Positions 16,248 to 26,360 are shown, counted from the stretch's first letter. The stretch: 64,000 nucleotides of DNA from Candidatus Electrothrix scaldis (GCA_033584155.1 CP138355.1:4039826-4103825), one strand, 5' to 3'. A program made the numbers and translations. The notes: generated by a model not told the origin, from the letters alone.

Positions 16248-16823
16248 ATGGTTCAACGATTTATAGCCCAGCACGCACTGAAAAAAATATCCCTTCTTTT
16301 TCTTCTTTGCCTTTTGCTTCTCACGTCCTGCGCAGCCGATGCCCCGGAACCGGAATGGAAATACGGAGAAGATGCCATTGATATCGTCTACCGTGCAACA
16401 CCGGATCTTAATACAAAGGACGGTGATCCCAATGCGCTGCTCCTGGTGATCTATCAGCTCAAAGAGGTTAACGAATTCAACCGCCTTGCAGGGTATACAG
16501 AGGGACTCAAACAACTGCTTGAAGCCAAAGTATTTGACGAGAGCGTGATGGCCCTGAAAAAAATCTATATTGAGCCGGGTGGTGCGCGTAGAATCACCCT
16601 TGATCGCGCAGAGCACACCCGTTTTGTTGGTATCGTTGCGGGCTATTACGACCTGGAACCCTACCGCTGTGTCACTGTACAAGACATTGAGTATGAAACA
16701 GAAAAACACGGATTATTCAAAATCTGGAAAAATACAAAAATCAGCCTGCTTGGCATCAGCCTTACCTTGGGACGGGACGGACTGCGGGTTATACGCAAAA
16801 CGGAGGTAAAGCGTGGTTCCTGA
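16248..16823 (+). CDS. tssJ: TssJ outer-membrane lipoprotein of the T6SS membrane complex
   Basis: 191 residues from the ATG at 16248; an upstream TTG would put 28 non-signal residues in front and is rejected. The start gives a classic lipoprotein signal: basic n-region, a Leu-rich core and the lipobox LLTSC with Cys28 as the lipidated residue. The mature part follows the TssJ pattern (RATPDLNTKDGDPNALLLVIYQLKEVNEF). TssJ anchors the TssL-TssM complex to the outer membrane. The gene overlaps tssK by 11 bases. The presence of TssJ identifies this locus as a true T6SS and not an extracellular contractile injection system. Confidence 0.9.
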   Translation: MVQRFIAQHALKKISLLFLLCLLLLTSCAADAPEPEWKYGEDAIDIVYRATPDLNTKDGDPNALLLVIYQLKEVNEFNRLAGYTEGLKQLLEAKVFDESVMALKKIYIEPGGARRITLDRAEHTRFVGIVAGYYDLEPYRCVTVQDIEYETEKHGLFKIWKNTKISLLGISLTLGRDGLRVIRKTEVKRGS

Positions 16824-18198
16824 ACAGCCAATATTTTGGCACCAGGGGTTATTTCTTCAGCCCCAGCATTTCCAGCATCTGGATCGCTATCAGCAGTCAT
16901 TGCTCTATCCGACCCAATTCTGCCTACAGCCCTATTTCTGGGGAATTCAGAATATAGAAATTAACGAGGCTGCCCTGCTGAATAGGGTCGTCGAACTAAC
17001 AGCCTTTGAAGCCATTTTTCAAGATGGTACCTGGGTTGTCCTGGGGAAAAATGCCATCCTCCCTTCCCGGTCCTTTGCTGACCATGAAGCCGTCTTTATT
17101 GAAGATGAGACCTTTCCACTCTATATTGGCCTCAAACACTGGGACAGATTCCGTCCCAATGTGGCTTCAGAAGGCGAACACGCACCAGAAGGAATCCGAT
17201 ACCAAAAAGATATTGATCCAGTGGAATGTGAGGATCTCTATGAAGGCGGTCCGGCTGCTTCAATGTATCTCCTGAGCCATCGGTTGGAACTCTTCTGGAA
17301 AGACGAACTTCCAGACAAAGACGAGTATTTGCTTCTTCCTGTGGGCAGACTCCGAACAAAAGGTGAGGAGGTCCGCTTTTCAGGTCGCTTTATCCCGCCT
17401 ATTTTTATGCTTCAGGGATCACCACGTCTGCTGCAGATAGCCAAACAGATCCGTGAGCATATTCAGGCCCGATGCCGTATATTGGAGACCTATAAACCAG
17501 CAGGAAGTCATGCCTACAAAAACATGGCCCTTGAAAACCTGAATTATTTATCGGCTCTCAAATCGCTTAACCGCTACCTTACCCTGTTACAGCATTTTAT
17601 CGAGACGCCCAGGGTGCATCCCTGGACATTATATGCTGTGCTCCGACAGTTTATAGGAGAACTGAGCACCTTCAGCGACAGGATGAATGCTCTGGGGCAG
17701 CTGCGTGACGGCACAACACTCCTTCCCGCCTATGATCATCTGGATCTTGAAACCTGCTTCAATGAGAGCCTGCAGCTGATAGGCGAGCTACTGGAGGGTA
17801 TTGTCATGGGGGCTGAAAACATTATCAGCCTGACCAGAAAAGACGACACGTTCTCCTGTGAAATCCCCCCAGAGACGCTGCAACAACGCAATATATACTG
17901 CCTCATGGTTCGCCTCTTTGCTGATGACGACCAGGTAAAAGATACAATGGTTCGCCATGTTAAAATAGGCCATTGTGATGCAATCCCTGTTATGATCGCT
18001 CGAGCGCTCAGCGGTATTCCCTTAGAATACAGGGATATTCCTCCTCTGGGTATGGCTCGCCGAGAAGACAGTTGGTGTTTCCAACTTGACATTGATCATC
18101 CCCGCTGGAGAGAGGTCACAGCAGACGGTCGTCTCTGTCTCCACTGGGACAATGCTCCTGATGACTCGATAATAGAACTCGTCATCACTCGGATCTAA
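16813..18198 (+). CDS. tssK: TssK baseplate protein
   Basis: 461 residues starting with GTG, supported by GGAGG seven bases upstream. Its opening PIFWHQGLFLQPQHFQHLDRY is the TssK (DUF876/ImpJ) hallmark. TssK trimers link the phage-like baseplate (TssE-F-G-VgrG) to the membrane complex. Further family segments include FIEDETFPLYIGLK-like strands, a central shoulder domain and a C-terminal head with RHVKIGHCDAIPVMIARALSGIPLEY. Length is normal for the family (about 440-460). It sits between tssJ and tssL, as in many loci. Confidence 0.95.
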   Translation: MVPEQPIFWHQGLFLQPQHFQHLDRYQQSLLYPTQFCLQPYFWGIQNIEINEAALLNRVVELTAFEAIFQDGTWVVLGKNAILPSRSFADHEAVFIEDETFPLYIGLKHWDRFRPNVASEGEHAPEGIRYQKDIDPVECEDLYEGGPAASMYLLSHRLELFWKDELPDKDEYLLLPVGRLRTKGEEVRFSGRFIPPIFMLQGSPRLLQIAKQIREHIQARCRILETYKPAGSHAYKNMALENLNYLSALKSLNRYLTLLQHFIETPRVHPWTLYAVLRQFIGELSTFSDRMNALGQLRDGTTLLPAYDHLDLETCFNESLQLIGELLEGIVMGAENIISLTRKDDTFSCEIPPETLQQRNIYCLMVRLFADDDQVKDTMVRHVKIGHCDAIPVMIARALSGIPLEYRDIPPLGMARREDSWCFQLDIDHPRWREVTADGRLCLHWDNAPDDSIIELVITRI

Positions 18199-18215
18199 AA
18201 AAGTGTACCAATAAC

Positions 18216-18860
18216 ATGCGCCTCGTTGACTGTTTCTGTGATCTTTTTGCTCTTGTCCTCAGCCTTCCTGAAAAACAAGAGCAAGATCTTGATGCCCAGC
18301 AAATCCAGGAAACCTTTCTCACGCTTGTCGAAGAAGCCCGCCAGTGTGCCAGGGAACGAGGGTATAACCAGCAGCAATTCGAAGAAGCTCTGTTCGCTGT
18401 TACCGTATGGGTTGATGAAACAATACTCTGTTCAGACCTTCCATTCGTTACCACTTGGTCAACATATCAATTACAGCTCCATTTCTTTGGCATAAATAAC
18501 GGCGGCGATCAGTTTTATGATCGCCTTGATGCTCTTGATCGTCAGAACACACAGCTTTTAGAGGTTTTCGCCTACTGCCTCGCTTTAGGTTTTCATGGTC
18601 GGCTCTATGGAGACACAGCTGCTCTGGAAGAACGACGCGCTGAGCTCAACAACAGGCTATATGGCGACTCTGCTCCGTCGGACAAACTCTTTCCTGCCAG
18701 TTACCGTAGCGGCACGAGCAAACATGGCTATATCCCACCGAAAATATATGCTCTTCGTACACTCGTGTTGTTCTTGCTTCCCCTATCAATTCTTATCGGT
18801 ATCTATTTTATATTTTTTTATCGTCTTGATATCCATATGCAATCCATTCTTGGAGGCTAG
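18216..18860 (+). CDS. tssL: TssL (DotU/IcmH-like) inner-membrane protein
   Basis: 214 residues. The cytoplasmic part is the DotU fold (LVDCFCDLFALVLSLPEKQEQDLDAQQIQETFLTLVEEARQC; FAVTVWVDETILCSDLPF; YCLALGFHGRLYG). A single C-terminal transmembrane helix at about residues 180-203 (ALRTLVLFLLPLSILIGIYFIFFY) anchors it, with only a short tail. It has no peptidoglycan-binding OmpA extension. TssL dimerises and joins TssM in the membrane complex. It starts 18 bp after tssK and ends six bp before tssM. Confidence 0.92.
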   Translation: MRLVDCFCDLFALVLSLPEKQEQDLDAQQIQETFLTLVEEARQCARERGYNQQQFEEALFAVTVWVDETILCSDLPFVTTWSTYQLQLHFFGINNGGDQFYDRLDALDRQNTQLLEVFAYCLALGFHGRLYGDTAALEERRAELNNRLYGDSAPSDKLFPASYRSGTSKHGYIPPKIYALRTLVLFLLPLSILIGIYFIFFYRLDIHMQSILGG

Positions 18861-18866
18861 AAGCGA

Positions 18867-21800
18867 GTGATCAAGATGTTGAAAAATTTTTCATGGCTCC
18901 TTCTTTTCCTCCTCGTTGTTTTAATAGCTGGTGCGGTTGGTTTCTGGGGAATCAATTACCTGGGCTGGCCAACGTGGCTTGGTGTGGCTGTAGGAGCTGG
19001 CCTTGTTGGCTGCTTTCTTTTTATTCTCTTCCTGAAAAAATATCTGGTCCGGCGTAGAGGAAAAAAGCTGGTTGAACAGATTGTCAATCAAGGCCAAATA
19101 CTAGAAGAGGATGCTACTCCAGACCTACTTCAGGTACGAGAGCTTGAAAAAAGCTGGTATGCCAACCTCTCCTTACTCCGCAATTCTCATCTCAGAAGCC
19201 GTGGGAATCCTGTCTACGTCCTGCCCTGGTACCTCGCTCTGGGGGCAACCGGCACAGGAAAAACAACCGCGATAAGTAATTTTGCCTTAGCAACCTCAGT
19301 AACCGGAACCGGTCAAGGTTCCCAGACCTCTGCTACGCGAAATTGCGATTGGTGGTTCTTGGACAAGGCCGTTGTACTGGATACGGCTGGCCGTTATGCT
19401 CTTCCTGTAGAGGGGACCGGTGATCAAGAAGAATGGAAACGTTTTCTGAGCCTGCTCGCTCAATACAGAAAAAGGGAGCCACTTAACGGTATCCTCCTTT
19501 TTATAGGTGCTGATAAAATTCAGGATGCTGCCGATGATCTCCTCAGAAAACAGGGCCAGCTGTTGCGCAATCGCATAGATAACCTGATGCGGACACTTGG
19601 GTACAAGATTCCAGTTCGTGTAATTGTCTCCAAGATGGATTTCGTCCCTGGTTTTCTCGGCTTTGCCGACAGTGTTACTTCATTTGATCACGATCAAGTT
19701 ATGGGATACTGGAATCGCCGAGGCACCCCCTACTGGCAGGAAGTCCTCACTGAGGTCATGCATGAAACCGGAGAACGCCTACGGGAACTCAGACAGGAAT
19801 ATGTGCTCGGAAAAAGAAAGTACCACCCCGACCTTCTCATTTTTCCAGAAAAATTTGAACAACTTTATAGCGGATTAAGCAAATTTCTCGAGCCGATCTT
19901 CTCAGAAAATCGATTTCAGGAAACACCCTATCTTGCTGGCATTTATTTTGGTAGTGGTCGAGCACCAGTTGCGGTCGAACCATCAAAGCAGAAAAAGAGC
20001 TTTTCTGAGGGAAAGCGTACCTTTTTCTTTTCCGGGCTTTTTTCCCGAATCTTGGCCGATGGACGAGAACGCCTTGAACCTGTTAAAGAATTTGTACTTT
20101 GGCGAAGAATGACCAGAAGTCTCGGGCTGTTGAGCTGGTGGCTTTTCTGCCTTTTCTGCGCAGGCCTGATTGGAATATCCTTTCTCAATAACCAGAACAG
20201 CCTGGACCGCGCTGAATATATAGCCGAGGAAATCTCTTTTTCAAAAACAAAGCCTTCTGATCCTGAGGACTTCAACGCCTCAGTCCTGGAACTGGAAAAA
20301 TTACGCAGAGAAATAATAAAGCTGGAAGGATTGAACCAATCCCACACCTTGTCGAATATTCACTACGGCCATGCTGTCAATACAGAGCAAGAGCTCAAAG
20401 CACGATTTTGCGACCTCTTTGAATCTGTGCTGCAACAGCCTTTAGAGAGACGGCTCGCTCTCATAATCGGTAAAGTGAATACAGGGACTTCAAACGAACT
20501 TTTTGCAGATTATGCCTCTTTCAGCGTAGAATACGTTTACTTGTTAAAAAAATATCTTCAGAAAAAACTTACCGGAGAAGTGAGCCCAGAATTTAGTCCG
20601 GCAGCAGCGCGTCTTCTTCGTTTTTCAGATGGAACAATCTCTTCCGAGGTAGCTAGTACTTTTGCTGAATTGAATACTTACTATCTCTTTTGGACGAAAG
20701 ACCACAACAGAGCTGTATCCCGGCTCAAAATTCTTCAATCTGACCTCCTGAAACTACTCGCTAACAGGACTATCGACGTTTCCTGGCTTTACCAGGCTTC
20801 TATTACAGGTACTGATCCCGTCACCTTGAGTGGCTTCTGGTCTCATATCTTACCAAAGAGATATAACCTGCTTTTCCTGGTGGAAGGTGCTTTTACAGAA
20901 AACGGACGCAAAAATATTTATGCCTTCTTTGATATGGCTGCTGAGGCTATGAAGCCACCAGCGGATACGGCTTCTTCCTCCTTACCAGACAACGTAGAGG
21001 AGGACGCAGGTCTATCTGGGGACAAGATACTCTCTACGCTCTGGCTGCGTTTTCAACAGCTGTACCAAACGGACTTTTTTACCCGCTGGTATAATTTTGC
21101 AGAGAATTTTCCTATCGCGCGCTTATCCCTTGATGAGAATAACTGGCGCGAAGCTGCCATCCGTATGACCAAGGCCTCCAATCCCTACTTCACCCTTCTC
21201 AGGACAATGGCAAAGGAGCTCAAGGACTTTGCCCATGACCAAGATTTCCTACAATACCATAACTGGTTAAAAGAAAAAAACAAAATAGAGAAAGATGAAT
21301 CGACACTGGGTAAAGTAAACAAGGTTGATATTCCTCCTTGGGCCGAAACCATTATCTCATTTGAAGTGGTGCGGAACCGTGCTGAAGAACTTCAGAAGGC
21401 TGAAGGGAAAGGCGCATCGGGCCTTGCAGCTAAATTAAGCGGTGGGGTAAGTACACTCACAACCGCAGCAACAAACAAACTGAATAAAGTTGGAGCAGGG
21501 CTCGACAAAAAAAAGGCAGAAGCTGTTGTTTCCGAGACCGACCTGGCCCTTGCATGGGATGCATACCAGGAGGCATTAACAGGGCTTGAGGCAGCAACAC
21601 CTTTTAAGGAAAAAACTTTTCAGGTGTTTGCCAATTGGTTCAAGGAAGCAGTTGCTCCAGGTGATAAAGTATCATTATACGGTAAAGCATATCAGGCTGT
21701 CGGTTCACTCCATGGATTAGCCAAAGGAAAGTATAAAAATGCTATTGCCTGGCAACTAATTGAAGGACCATTTGACTTCCTCACGGAATTTGGTCTGCGA

Positions 21801-22526
21801 GAAAGTGCTGCTGTCCTTCAACAACAATGGGAGGAACAGATTGTCGCGCCAGCAGAGACCATTGATCCCAATAAACTTCCCGGTTTCCTTTTTGAAAAAG
21901 AAAGCGGTGCAGTATGGAAATTTGTTAAAGGCTCTGGAGAGCCTTTTCTGCAAAACACGGTACATGGATACCAATCAAGGGAAGTTTTCGGACGTTCCTT
22001 GGTGTTTGAATCTTTCCTTTACACATTCCTTGACCAAGGGGCCTCCGTGGTTATCAATAAGCAGTCTGATTACCGAATCGAAATCAGCAATCGCCCCATG
22101 AAGGTCAATAGGGATTCCACAGAGGAACCTTATGCCTCCGTCGTCACCGTACAATGTGCTGAGGACAAGATCATCCTAGAAAATGACAATTACCCGAGAA
22201 CGCAAAACTTTACTTGGTCACCGGATAGATGCGGAGATGTCAATTTGACTATTGAATTCCCTAGTGCAACCCTGCACAAATCTTATGAAGGTAATATGGC
22301 TTTTGCTCACTTTCTCTCAAATTTCGTTGATGGGGCCCTTCATTTCACTCCTGAAGATTTCCCTGAGGAAGAAGGTCATCTCCGCAATTCAAATATCAGT
22401 GAGATTATACTAACATATGCTCTCAGCGGACAGGACCCTGTTCTTCGATTACTGGAATTAAAACCCGAGGTCCCAAAATCCATTGCTCTGCCTGAAAAGC
22501 AGCATGGAGAGGTTGTTTTTAACTGA
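18867..22526 (+). CDS. tssM: TssM (IcmF/VasK-like) inner-membrane protein
   Basis: 1219 residues from GTG, preferred over an ATG nine bases later because GGAGG (18852-18856) is at the right distance. Two N-terminal transmembrane helices (about 6-27 and 33-53) precede a cytoplasmic NTPase-like domain with an intact Walker A, GATGTGKTT, at residues 126-134. A third helix at about 416-437 leads into the large periplasmic domain, which contacts TssJ at its C-terminal end. The length is usual for TssM (1100-1300). The intact Walker A suggests a form able to bind nucleotide. A short Ala/Lys-rich segment near residue 860 (KGASGLAAKLSGGVSTLTTAATNKLNKVG) is unusual and probably a flexible insert. Confidence 0.95.
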   Translation: MIKMLKNFSWLLLFLLVVLIAGAVGFWGINYLGWPTWLGVAVGAGLVGCFLFILFLKKYLVRRRGKKLVEQIVNQGQILEEDATPDLLQVRELEKSWYANLSLLRNSHLRSRGNPVYVLPWYLALGATGTGKTTAISNFALATSVTGTGQGSQTSATRNCDWWFLDKAVVLDTAGRYALPVEGTGDQEEWKRFLSLLAQYRKREPLNGILLFIGADKIQDAADDLLRKQGQLLRNRIDNLMRTLGYKIPVRVIVSKMDFVPGFLGFADSVTSFDHDQVMGYWNRRGTPYWQEVLTEVMHETGERLRELRQEYVLGKRKYHPDLLIFPEKFEQLYSGLSKFLEPIFSENRFQETPYLAGIYFGSGRAPVAVEPSKQKKSFSEGKRTFFFSGLFSRILADGRERLEPVKEFVLWRRMTRSLGLLSWWLFCLFCAGLIGISFLNNQNSLDRAEYIAEEISFSKTKPSDPEDFNASVLELEKLRREIIKLEGLNQSHTLSNIHYGHAVNTEQELKARFCDLFESVLQQPLERRLALIIGKVNTGTSNELFADYASFSVEYVYLLKKYLQKKLTGEVSPEFSPAAARLLRFSDGTISSEVASTFAELNTYYLFWTKDHNRAVSRLKILQSDLLKLLANRTIDVSWLYQASITGTDPVTLSGFWSHILPKRYNLLFLVEGAFTENGRKNIYAFFDMAAEAMKPPADTASSSLPDNVEEDAGLSGDKILSTLWLRFQQLYQTDFFTRWYNFAENFPIARLSLDENNWREAAIRMTKASNPYFTLLRTMAKELKDFAHDQDFLQYHNWLKEKNKIEKDESTLGKVNKVDIPPWAETIISFEVVRNRAEELQKAEGKGASGLAAKLSGGVSTLTTAATNKLNKVGAGLDKKKAEAVVSETDLALAWDAYQEALTGLEAATPFKEKTFQVFANWFKEAVAPGDKVSLYGKAYQAVGSLHGLAKGKYKNAIAWQLIEGPFDFLTEFGLRESAAVLQQQWEEQIVAPAETIDPNKLPGFLFEKESGAVWKFVKGSGEPFLQNTVHGYQSREVFGRSLVFESFLYTFLDQGASVVINKQSDYRIEISNRPMKVNRDSTEEPYASVVTVQCAEDKIILENDNYPRTQNFTWSPDRCGDVNLTIEFPSATLHKSYEGNMAFAHFLSNFVDGALHFTPEDFPEEEGHLRNSNISEIILTYALSGQDPVLRLLELKPEVPKSIALPEKQHGEVVFN

Positions 22527-22535
22527 CAGGATAAC

Positions 22536-24182
22536 GTGAATAGAGAACAGATAAAAAATCTCGGCAAAACTCCGATAGATGGTGCTTCACCCGTTGGCAA
22601 GGATGTGAGCTACGAACCAAATTTCGAGGAACTAACCACTGAATTAGAGAAACTCTCCTCGCCCACAGCTGAAGGGGGCGTGAATTGGGAGCGTGTTGCT
22701 GAACTTGGCATAACAATTCTTCGCGACGAATCAAAAAATCTCGTGGTTGCCTGTTATCTCAATGTAGCTCTCCTCTACACAGAAAATTTGCAGGGATTTG
22801 CAGTTGGAGTCCATATTCTTCGCAATATGCTGGACACTTGGTGGGACACAATGTATCCCCCAAAGAAGAGAAAAAAAGGGCGAATCAATACGCTCAATTG
22901 GTGGAATGAAAAACTACTCCAGCTCTTGCCTGAACAGGAGATAGAGACATGGCCTGGTGACCAACGGCAGCAACTTCTTGAGGATCTCGACAGCATTGAT
23001 GCCCTGATCGCAGAAAAGCTGGAAGATGGCCCCATGCTCAGGCAATTAAAGGACGCGACCTCCCGGTTAGTCAACGAAGAGGCTCCTCCTGAACCTGCTC
23101 CTGAGCCGATACAGGAACCAGAGCTTGCCCCGGAACCAGAGCTTGACCCGGAACCAGAGCCAGAGAAACAAAAAGTACCTGCTGCCCCACCCGAGCCGTC
23201 GGAACAGGAGAGCAAAAAATCTAAACGATCTTCACCTTCGGCAGCTCCTCCAGCTGAAGATGACAAAGAGGCCGCAGGGTATCTCCGTCAAGGACTGAAT
23301 CTGCTGGGCCGTGCAGCGACACAGATCTTTCAGGAAAATATTTCAAAGCCTCTGCCATACCAACTCAATCGCCTTGTTGCCTGGAGCGAACTTGATGGGC
23401 TACCACCGGCCACAAACAACATCACCATGTTGCCTCCACCTGATGAACAGATTGTTTCTCTCCTTGAAAAAATGTTTCAAAACGAAAACTGGGAGAATCT
23501 GCTGGATGCCGCAGAGTCCAGAGTGAAAGAGCACCTGTTCTGGCTGGATCTGAGTTATTACGCCTTCAGGGCCTTGAAAGGATGCGGACATTTACTTGCA
23601 GCTCAGGCCGTGGAAACAGAAACCCGGCTACACGTTCTTCGCTTACCTGGCATCGAATTGCTCTCTTTCAACGATGAACGTCCCTTTGTCTCGCAGCAGA
23701 CCAGAGATTGGCTTGCCTCCCCGCCTCCTGCTGGGCAAGGAGGAGGAGCCACACCCTCTCCTTCCTCTGAAGCAACAGGTGAAGAGCAGCAACAGGAGGT
23801 TGTTCAGCATGTGGAAGAGGCTATCCGTGTCAGTGCCAGTTCCGGTATCCAGGAAGCCCTTACCTGGTTGACGGAAAAGAAAAAAAACGCAACATCTCCT
23901 CGCCAGGAGTTTATGTATGATATAGGATTCTGCCGCCTGCTTTTCCAGGCTGACCGAACCGACATGTCCCTTTCATTTGCTGAAAATCTGCTTATGCTGA
24001 TTGATCAACACAACTTAGAAAAATGGGAGCCTGAACTGGCTGTACAGGCCTTAGTTGCATCGTATCAATGTCTCTTAAAAAACGATGTTATTCTTAATGA
24101 AGACGAAGTGCTATTACAAAGAAAACAAGTTATGAATCGACTTGCTTTACTTGCCCCTGACCAGCTATTCTTATTGATATAG
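22536..24182 (+). CDS. tssA: TssA, long form with VasJ-type C-terminus
   Basis: 548 residues beginning with GTG. The N-terminal ImpA_N domain is recognisable (YEPNFEELTTELEKLSSP; VNWERVAELGITILRDESKNLVVACYL; MYPPKKRKKGRINTLNWW). A linker at about residues 184-245 is a Pro-Glu repeat (PEPAPEPIQEPELAPEPEL) followed by Lys/Ser. The C-terminal half matches the VasJ type (PLPYQLNRLVAWSELDGLPP; ENWENLLDAAESRVKEHLFWLDLSYYAFRAL; FVSQQTRDWL). TssA caps and guides sheath and tube polymerisation. Ten bases separate it from tssM. It is followed by a 125-bp gap with its own possible promoter, so tssB onward may be transcribed independently. Confidence 0.93.
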   Translation: MNREQIKNLGKTPIDGASPVGKDVSYEPNFEELTTELEKLSSPTAEGGVNWERVAELGITILRDESKNLVVACYLNVALLYTENLQGFAVGVHILRNMLDTWWDTMYPPKKRKKGRINTLNWWNEKLLQLLPEQEIETWPGDQRQQLLEDLDSIDALIAEKLEDGPMLRQLKDATSRLVNEEAPPEPAPEPIQEPELAPEPELDPEPEPEKQKVPAAPPEPSEQESKKSKRSSPSAAPPAEDDKEAAGYLRQGLNLLGRAATQIFQENISKPLPYQLNRLVAWSELDGLPPATNNITMLPPPDEQIVSLLEKMFQNENWENLLDAAESRVKEHLFWLDLSYYAFRALKGCGHLLAAQAVETETRLHVLRLPGIELLSFNDERPFVSQQTRDWLASPPPAGQGGGATPSPSSEATGEEQQQEVVQHVEEAIRVSASSGIQEALTWLTEKKKNATSPRQEFMYDIGFCRLLFQADRTDMSLSFAENLLMLIDQHNLEKWEPELAVQALVASYQCLLKNDVILNEDEVLLQRKQVMNRLALLAPDQLFLLI

Positions 24183-24236
24183 TGCTGTTGGCACTACGAA
24201 GTACCTGCTCATAGGAACTCAATAAAATTTTAGTTA

Positions 24237-24275
24237 TTGACAGTATTTATATTGGTGCTATTTTTTGATAGCACC
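24237..24275 (+). promoter_or_regulatory. Possible promoter and leader hairpin before tssB
   Basis: TTGACA at 24237-24242 is followed after 16 bases by TATTTT (24259-24264), a weak -10. The -10 overlaps a perfect eight-base-pair inverted repeat, GGTGCTAT (24254-24261) / ATAGCACC (24268-24275). No T tract follows on the forward strand, so it is more likely an operator or mRNA-stability hairpin than a terminator. Confidence 0.35.
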
Positions 24276-24307
24276 ATGATATTAATTATGAAATAAAGAG
24301 GAAGAAT

Positions 24308-24793
24308 ATGGCACAGCAAGGATCTGTCGCACCTAAGGAACGGGTTAACGTTGTTTATCGGCCTGCAACCGGAGATGCAAAGGAAGAAGTTGAGCTCCCT
24401 CTCAAGGTGCTGGTGATGGGCGACTTCACTTTGCGGGAAGATGATCGCGCTGTTGAAGACCGAAAACCCATCAATATCGACAAAGAGAATTTCAATGATG
24501 TCCTTGCCGGACAAAAGCTTAAATTGAATACTGTTGTTCCAGACACCCTGTCCAGTGAGCCGTATGCGGAAATGGCTCTTGAGCTTGATTTCAACTCAAT
24601 CAAAGATTTTTCTCCAGACGAAATCGTAGAAAAAGTCCCACAACTCAAACAATTACTTGAGCTACGGGAAGCACTGAAAGCAGTTAAAGGACCTCTGGGG
24701 AACGTCCCGGCGTTCAAAAAGAAACTTGCATCTCTTATGGATGATGAAGAAGCCAGGGCAAAACTCCTGGCAGAGCTCAAGATTGAGGAATAA
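24308..24793 (+). CDS. tssB: TssB, small sheath subunit
   Basis: 161 residues of the TssB/VipA family. It starts with a basic leader (GSVAPKERVNVVYRPATGDAKEEVELPLKVLVMGDF), the strand-rich N-terminus that builds the sheath. FTLREDDRAVEDRKPINIDKENFNDVL and FSPDEIVEKVPQLKQLLELREALKAVKGPLGN are diagnostic blocks. TssB and TssC co-assemble into the contractile sheath around the Hcp tube. AAGAGGAAG precedes the ATG. tssC follows after 17 bases. Confidence 0.96.
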   Translation: MAQQGSVAPKERVNVVYRPATGDAKEEVELPLKVLVMGDFTLREDDRAVEDRKPINIDKENFNDVLAGQKLKLNTVVPDTLSSEPYAEMALELDFNSIKDFSPDEIVEKVPQLKQLLELREALKAVKGPLGNVPAFKKKLASLMDDEEARAKLLAELKIEE

Positions 24794-24810
24794 AGGAGCA
24801 GCGAAAGAAT

Positions 24811-26298
24811 ATGTCTGAAAAACAACAGGAAACAGCGCAGGAAGGGGCAGTTCAAGAGGGAGAATCAATTTCTCTGCTGGACGAGATCGTTCGTGAGACG
24901 AAACTCTCACCAGGCGATGACGGCTATGATGTTACAAGACTTGGGCTGCAGACATTTATAGATGCTTTGCTCCAGCCCGACCGGGCAGAACATCGAGTGA
25001 GTCAAGGCTTGGTTGATGAAATGATAGCTGATCTGGATGATAAACTCTCCAGACAGATGAACTCAATCCTCCATAATAAAGAGTTCCAGCAGCTGGAGTC
25101 GGCCTGGCGTTCTCTCAAATACCTTGTTGACCACACGGATTTTCGGGAAAATACCAAAATCGAAGTATTGAATGTCAGCAAACAGGATCTGATTGATGAT
25201 TTTGAGGACTCCCCGGAGATCGTCAAATCTGGTCTCTATAAACTTGCCTATACAGCCGAGTATGGTCAATTCGGTGGACAACCCTACGGGATGATGGTGG
25301 GCAATTTTGACTTTGGCCCAGGCAATCAGGATATGGCGTTACTTCGTAATATAGCGAGCATTGCCTCTATGTCACATGCGCCATTTACAGCCGCAGCAGG
25401 TCCGTCCTTTTTCGGTCTTGACGATTTCTCTGGATTACCTAACTTAAAGGATCTGAAATCCATCTTTGATGGTCCCCAGTATGCAAAATGGCGTTCGTTA
25501 CGCCAGTCCGAAGATTCGCGCAATGTGGGCCTTGCCCTTCCTCGCTTTCTTCTTCGCCTCCCCTACGGTTCGGACAACATTCCTGTAAAGAGCTTTCATT
25601 ACAACGAGGATGTTTCTGATGGGGATCACCATTTTCTCTGGGGCAATGCCGCGTTCGCCTTTACAGCCAGAGTGACAGACAGCTTTGCCAAATACCGCTG
25701 GTGTGCCAATATCATAGGGCCACAAGGAGGTGGTGCGGTTGAAGATTTGCCTCTGTATCAGTTTGAGGCAATGGGCGAATTGCAAAATAAAATTCCTACC
25801 CAAATTGAGATCTCTGATCGACGAGAGTTTGAACTGGCCGAAGAAGGATTTATGTCTCTGACCATGAGAAAAGGCAGTGATAATGCAGCTTTTTTCTCAG
25901 CAAATTCTATTCAGCAGCCCAAAATTTTTCCTAATACGGAAGAAGGAAAACAGGCCGAACTCAATTATAAACTTGGAACCCAGTTACCTTACACCTTTGT
26001 TGTCAGCCGTATTGCCCATTACCTAAAGGTGCTCCAGCGGGAAAATATCGGAACATGGAAGGAGCGCGGTGAACTGGAGGATGAGCTCAATAACTGGATC
26101 AAGCAGTATGTGTCAGATCAGGAAAATCCTGGGTCAGGTGTTCGTAGTCGACGACCACTGCGCAAAGCAAAAATCGAAGTTTCAGATGTTGCTGGTGAAC
26201 CTGGATGGTATAGGGTTGGTATGCAACTACAGCCACACTTTAAGTACATGGGGGCATCGTTCACCCTGTCACTGGTAGGTAAACTGGATAAATCGTAA
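24811..26298 (+). CDS. tssC: TssC, large sheath subunit
   Basis: 495 residues of the TssC/VipB family, normal length. Diagnostic blocks include NEEFQQLESAWRSLKYLV-like (HNKEFQQLESAWRSLKYLVDHTDF), GMMVGNFDFGPGNQDMALLRNIASIASMSHAPF, and FLLRLPYGSDNIPVKSF. The C-terminal YTFVVSRIAHYLKVLQRENIG and the final LVGKLDKS are the segments that interlock neighbouring sheath rings. A GGAG site lies 11 bases before the ATG. It is the main partner of TssB in the contractile sheath. Confidence 0.97.
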   Translation: MSEKQQETAQEGAVQEGESISLLDEIVRETKLSPGDDGYDVTRLGLQTFIDALLQPDRAEHRVSQGLVDEMIADLDDKLSRQMNSILHNKEFQQLESAWRSLKYLVDHTDFRENTKIEVLNVSKQDLIDDFEDSPEIVKSGLYKLAYTAEYGQFGGQPYGMMVGNFDFGPGNQDMALLRNIASIASMSHAPFTAAAGPSFFGLDDFSGLPNLKDLKSIFDGPQYAKWRSLRQSEDSRNVGLALPRFLLRLPYGSDNIPVKSFHYNEDVSDGDHHFLWGNAAFAFTARVTDSFAKYRWCANIIGPQGGGAVEDLPLYQFEAMGELQNKIPTQIEISDRREFELAEEGFMSLTMRKGSDNAAFFSANSIQQPKIFPNTEEGKQAELNYKLGTQLPYTFVVSRIAHYLKVLQRENIGTWKERGELEDELNNWIKQYVSDQENPGSGVRSRRPLRKAKIEVSDVAGEPGWYRVGMQLQPHFKYMGASFTLSLVGKLDKS

Positions 26299-26360
26299 AG
26301 TTGGCCCCGCATAAGCGGAATATATACCATAACATCCACCAATGAGGAGGAAGTAATCAA

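Noticed and set aside
22775-23266. Reverse frame opposite tssA rich in Ser and Gly
   Set aside because: It is the antisense of the Pro-Glu linker of TssA, a typical false frame.
24181-24215. Sigma54 promoter before tssB
   Set aside because: TGGCAC is present but the GG-to-GC distance is wrong for -24/-12 spacing.
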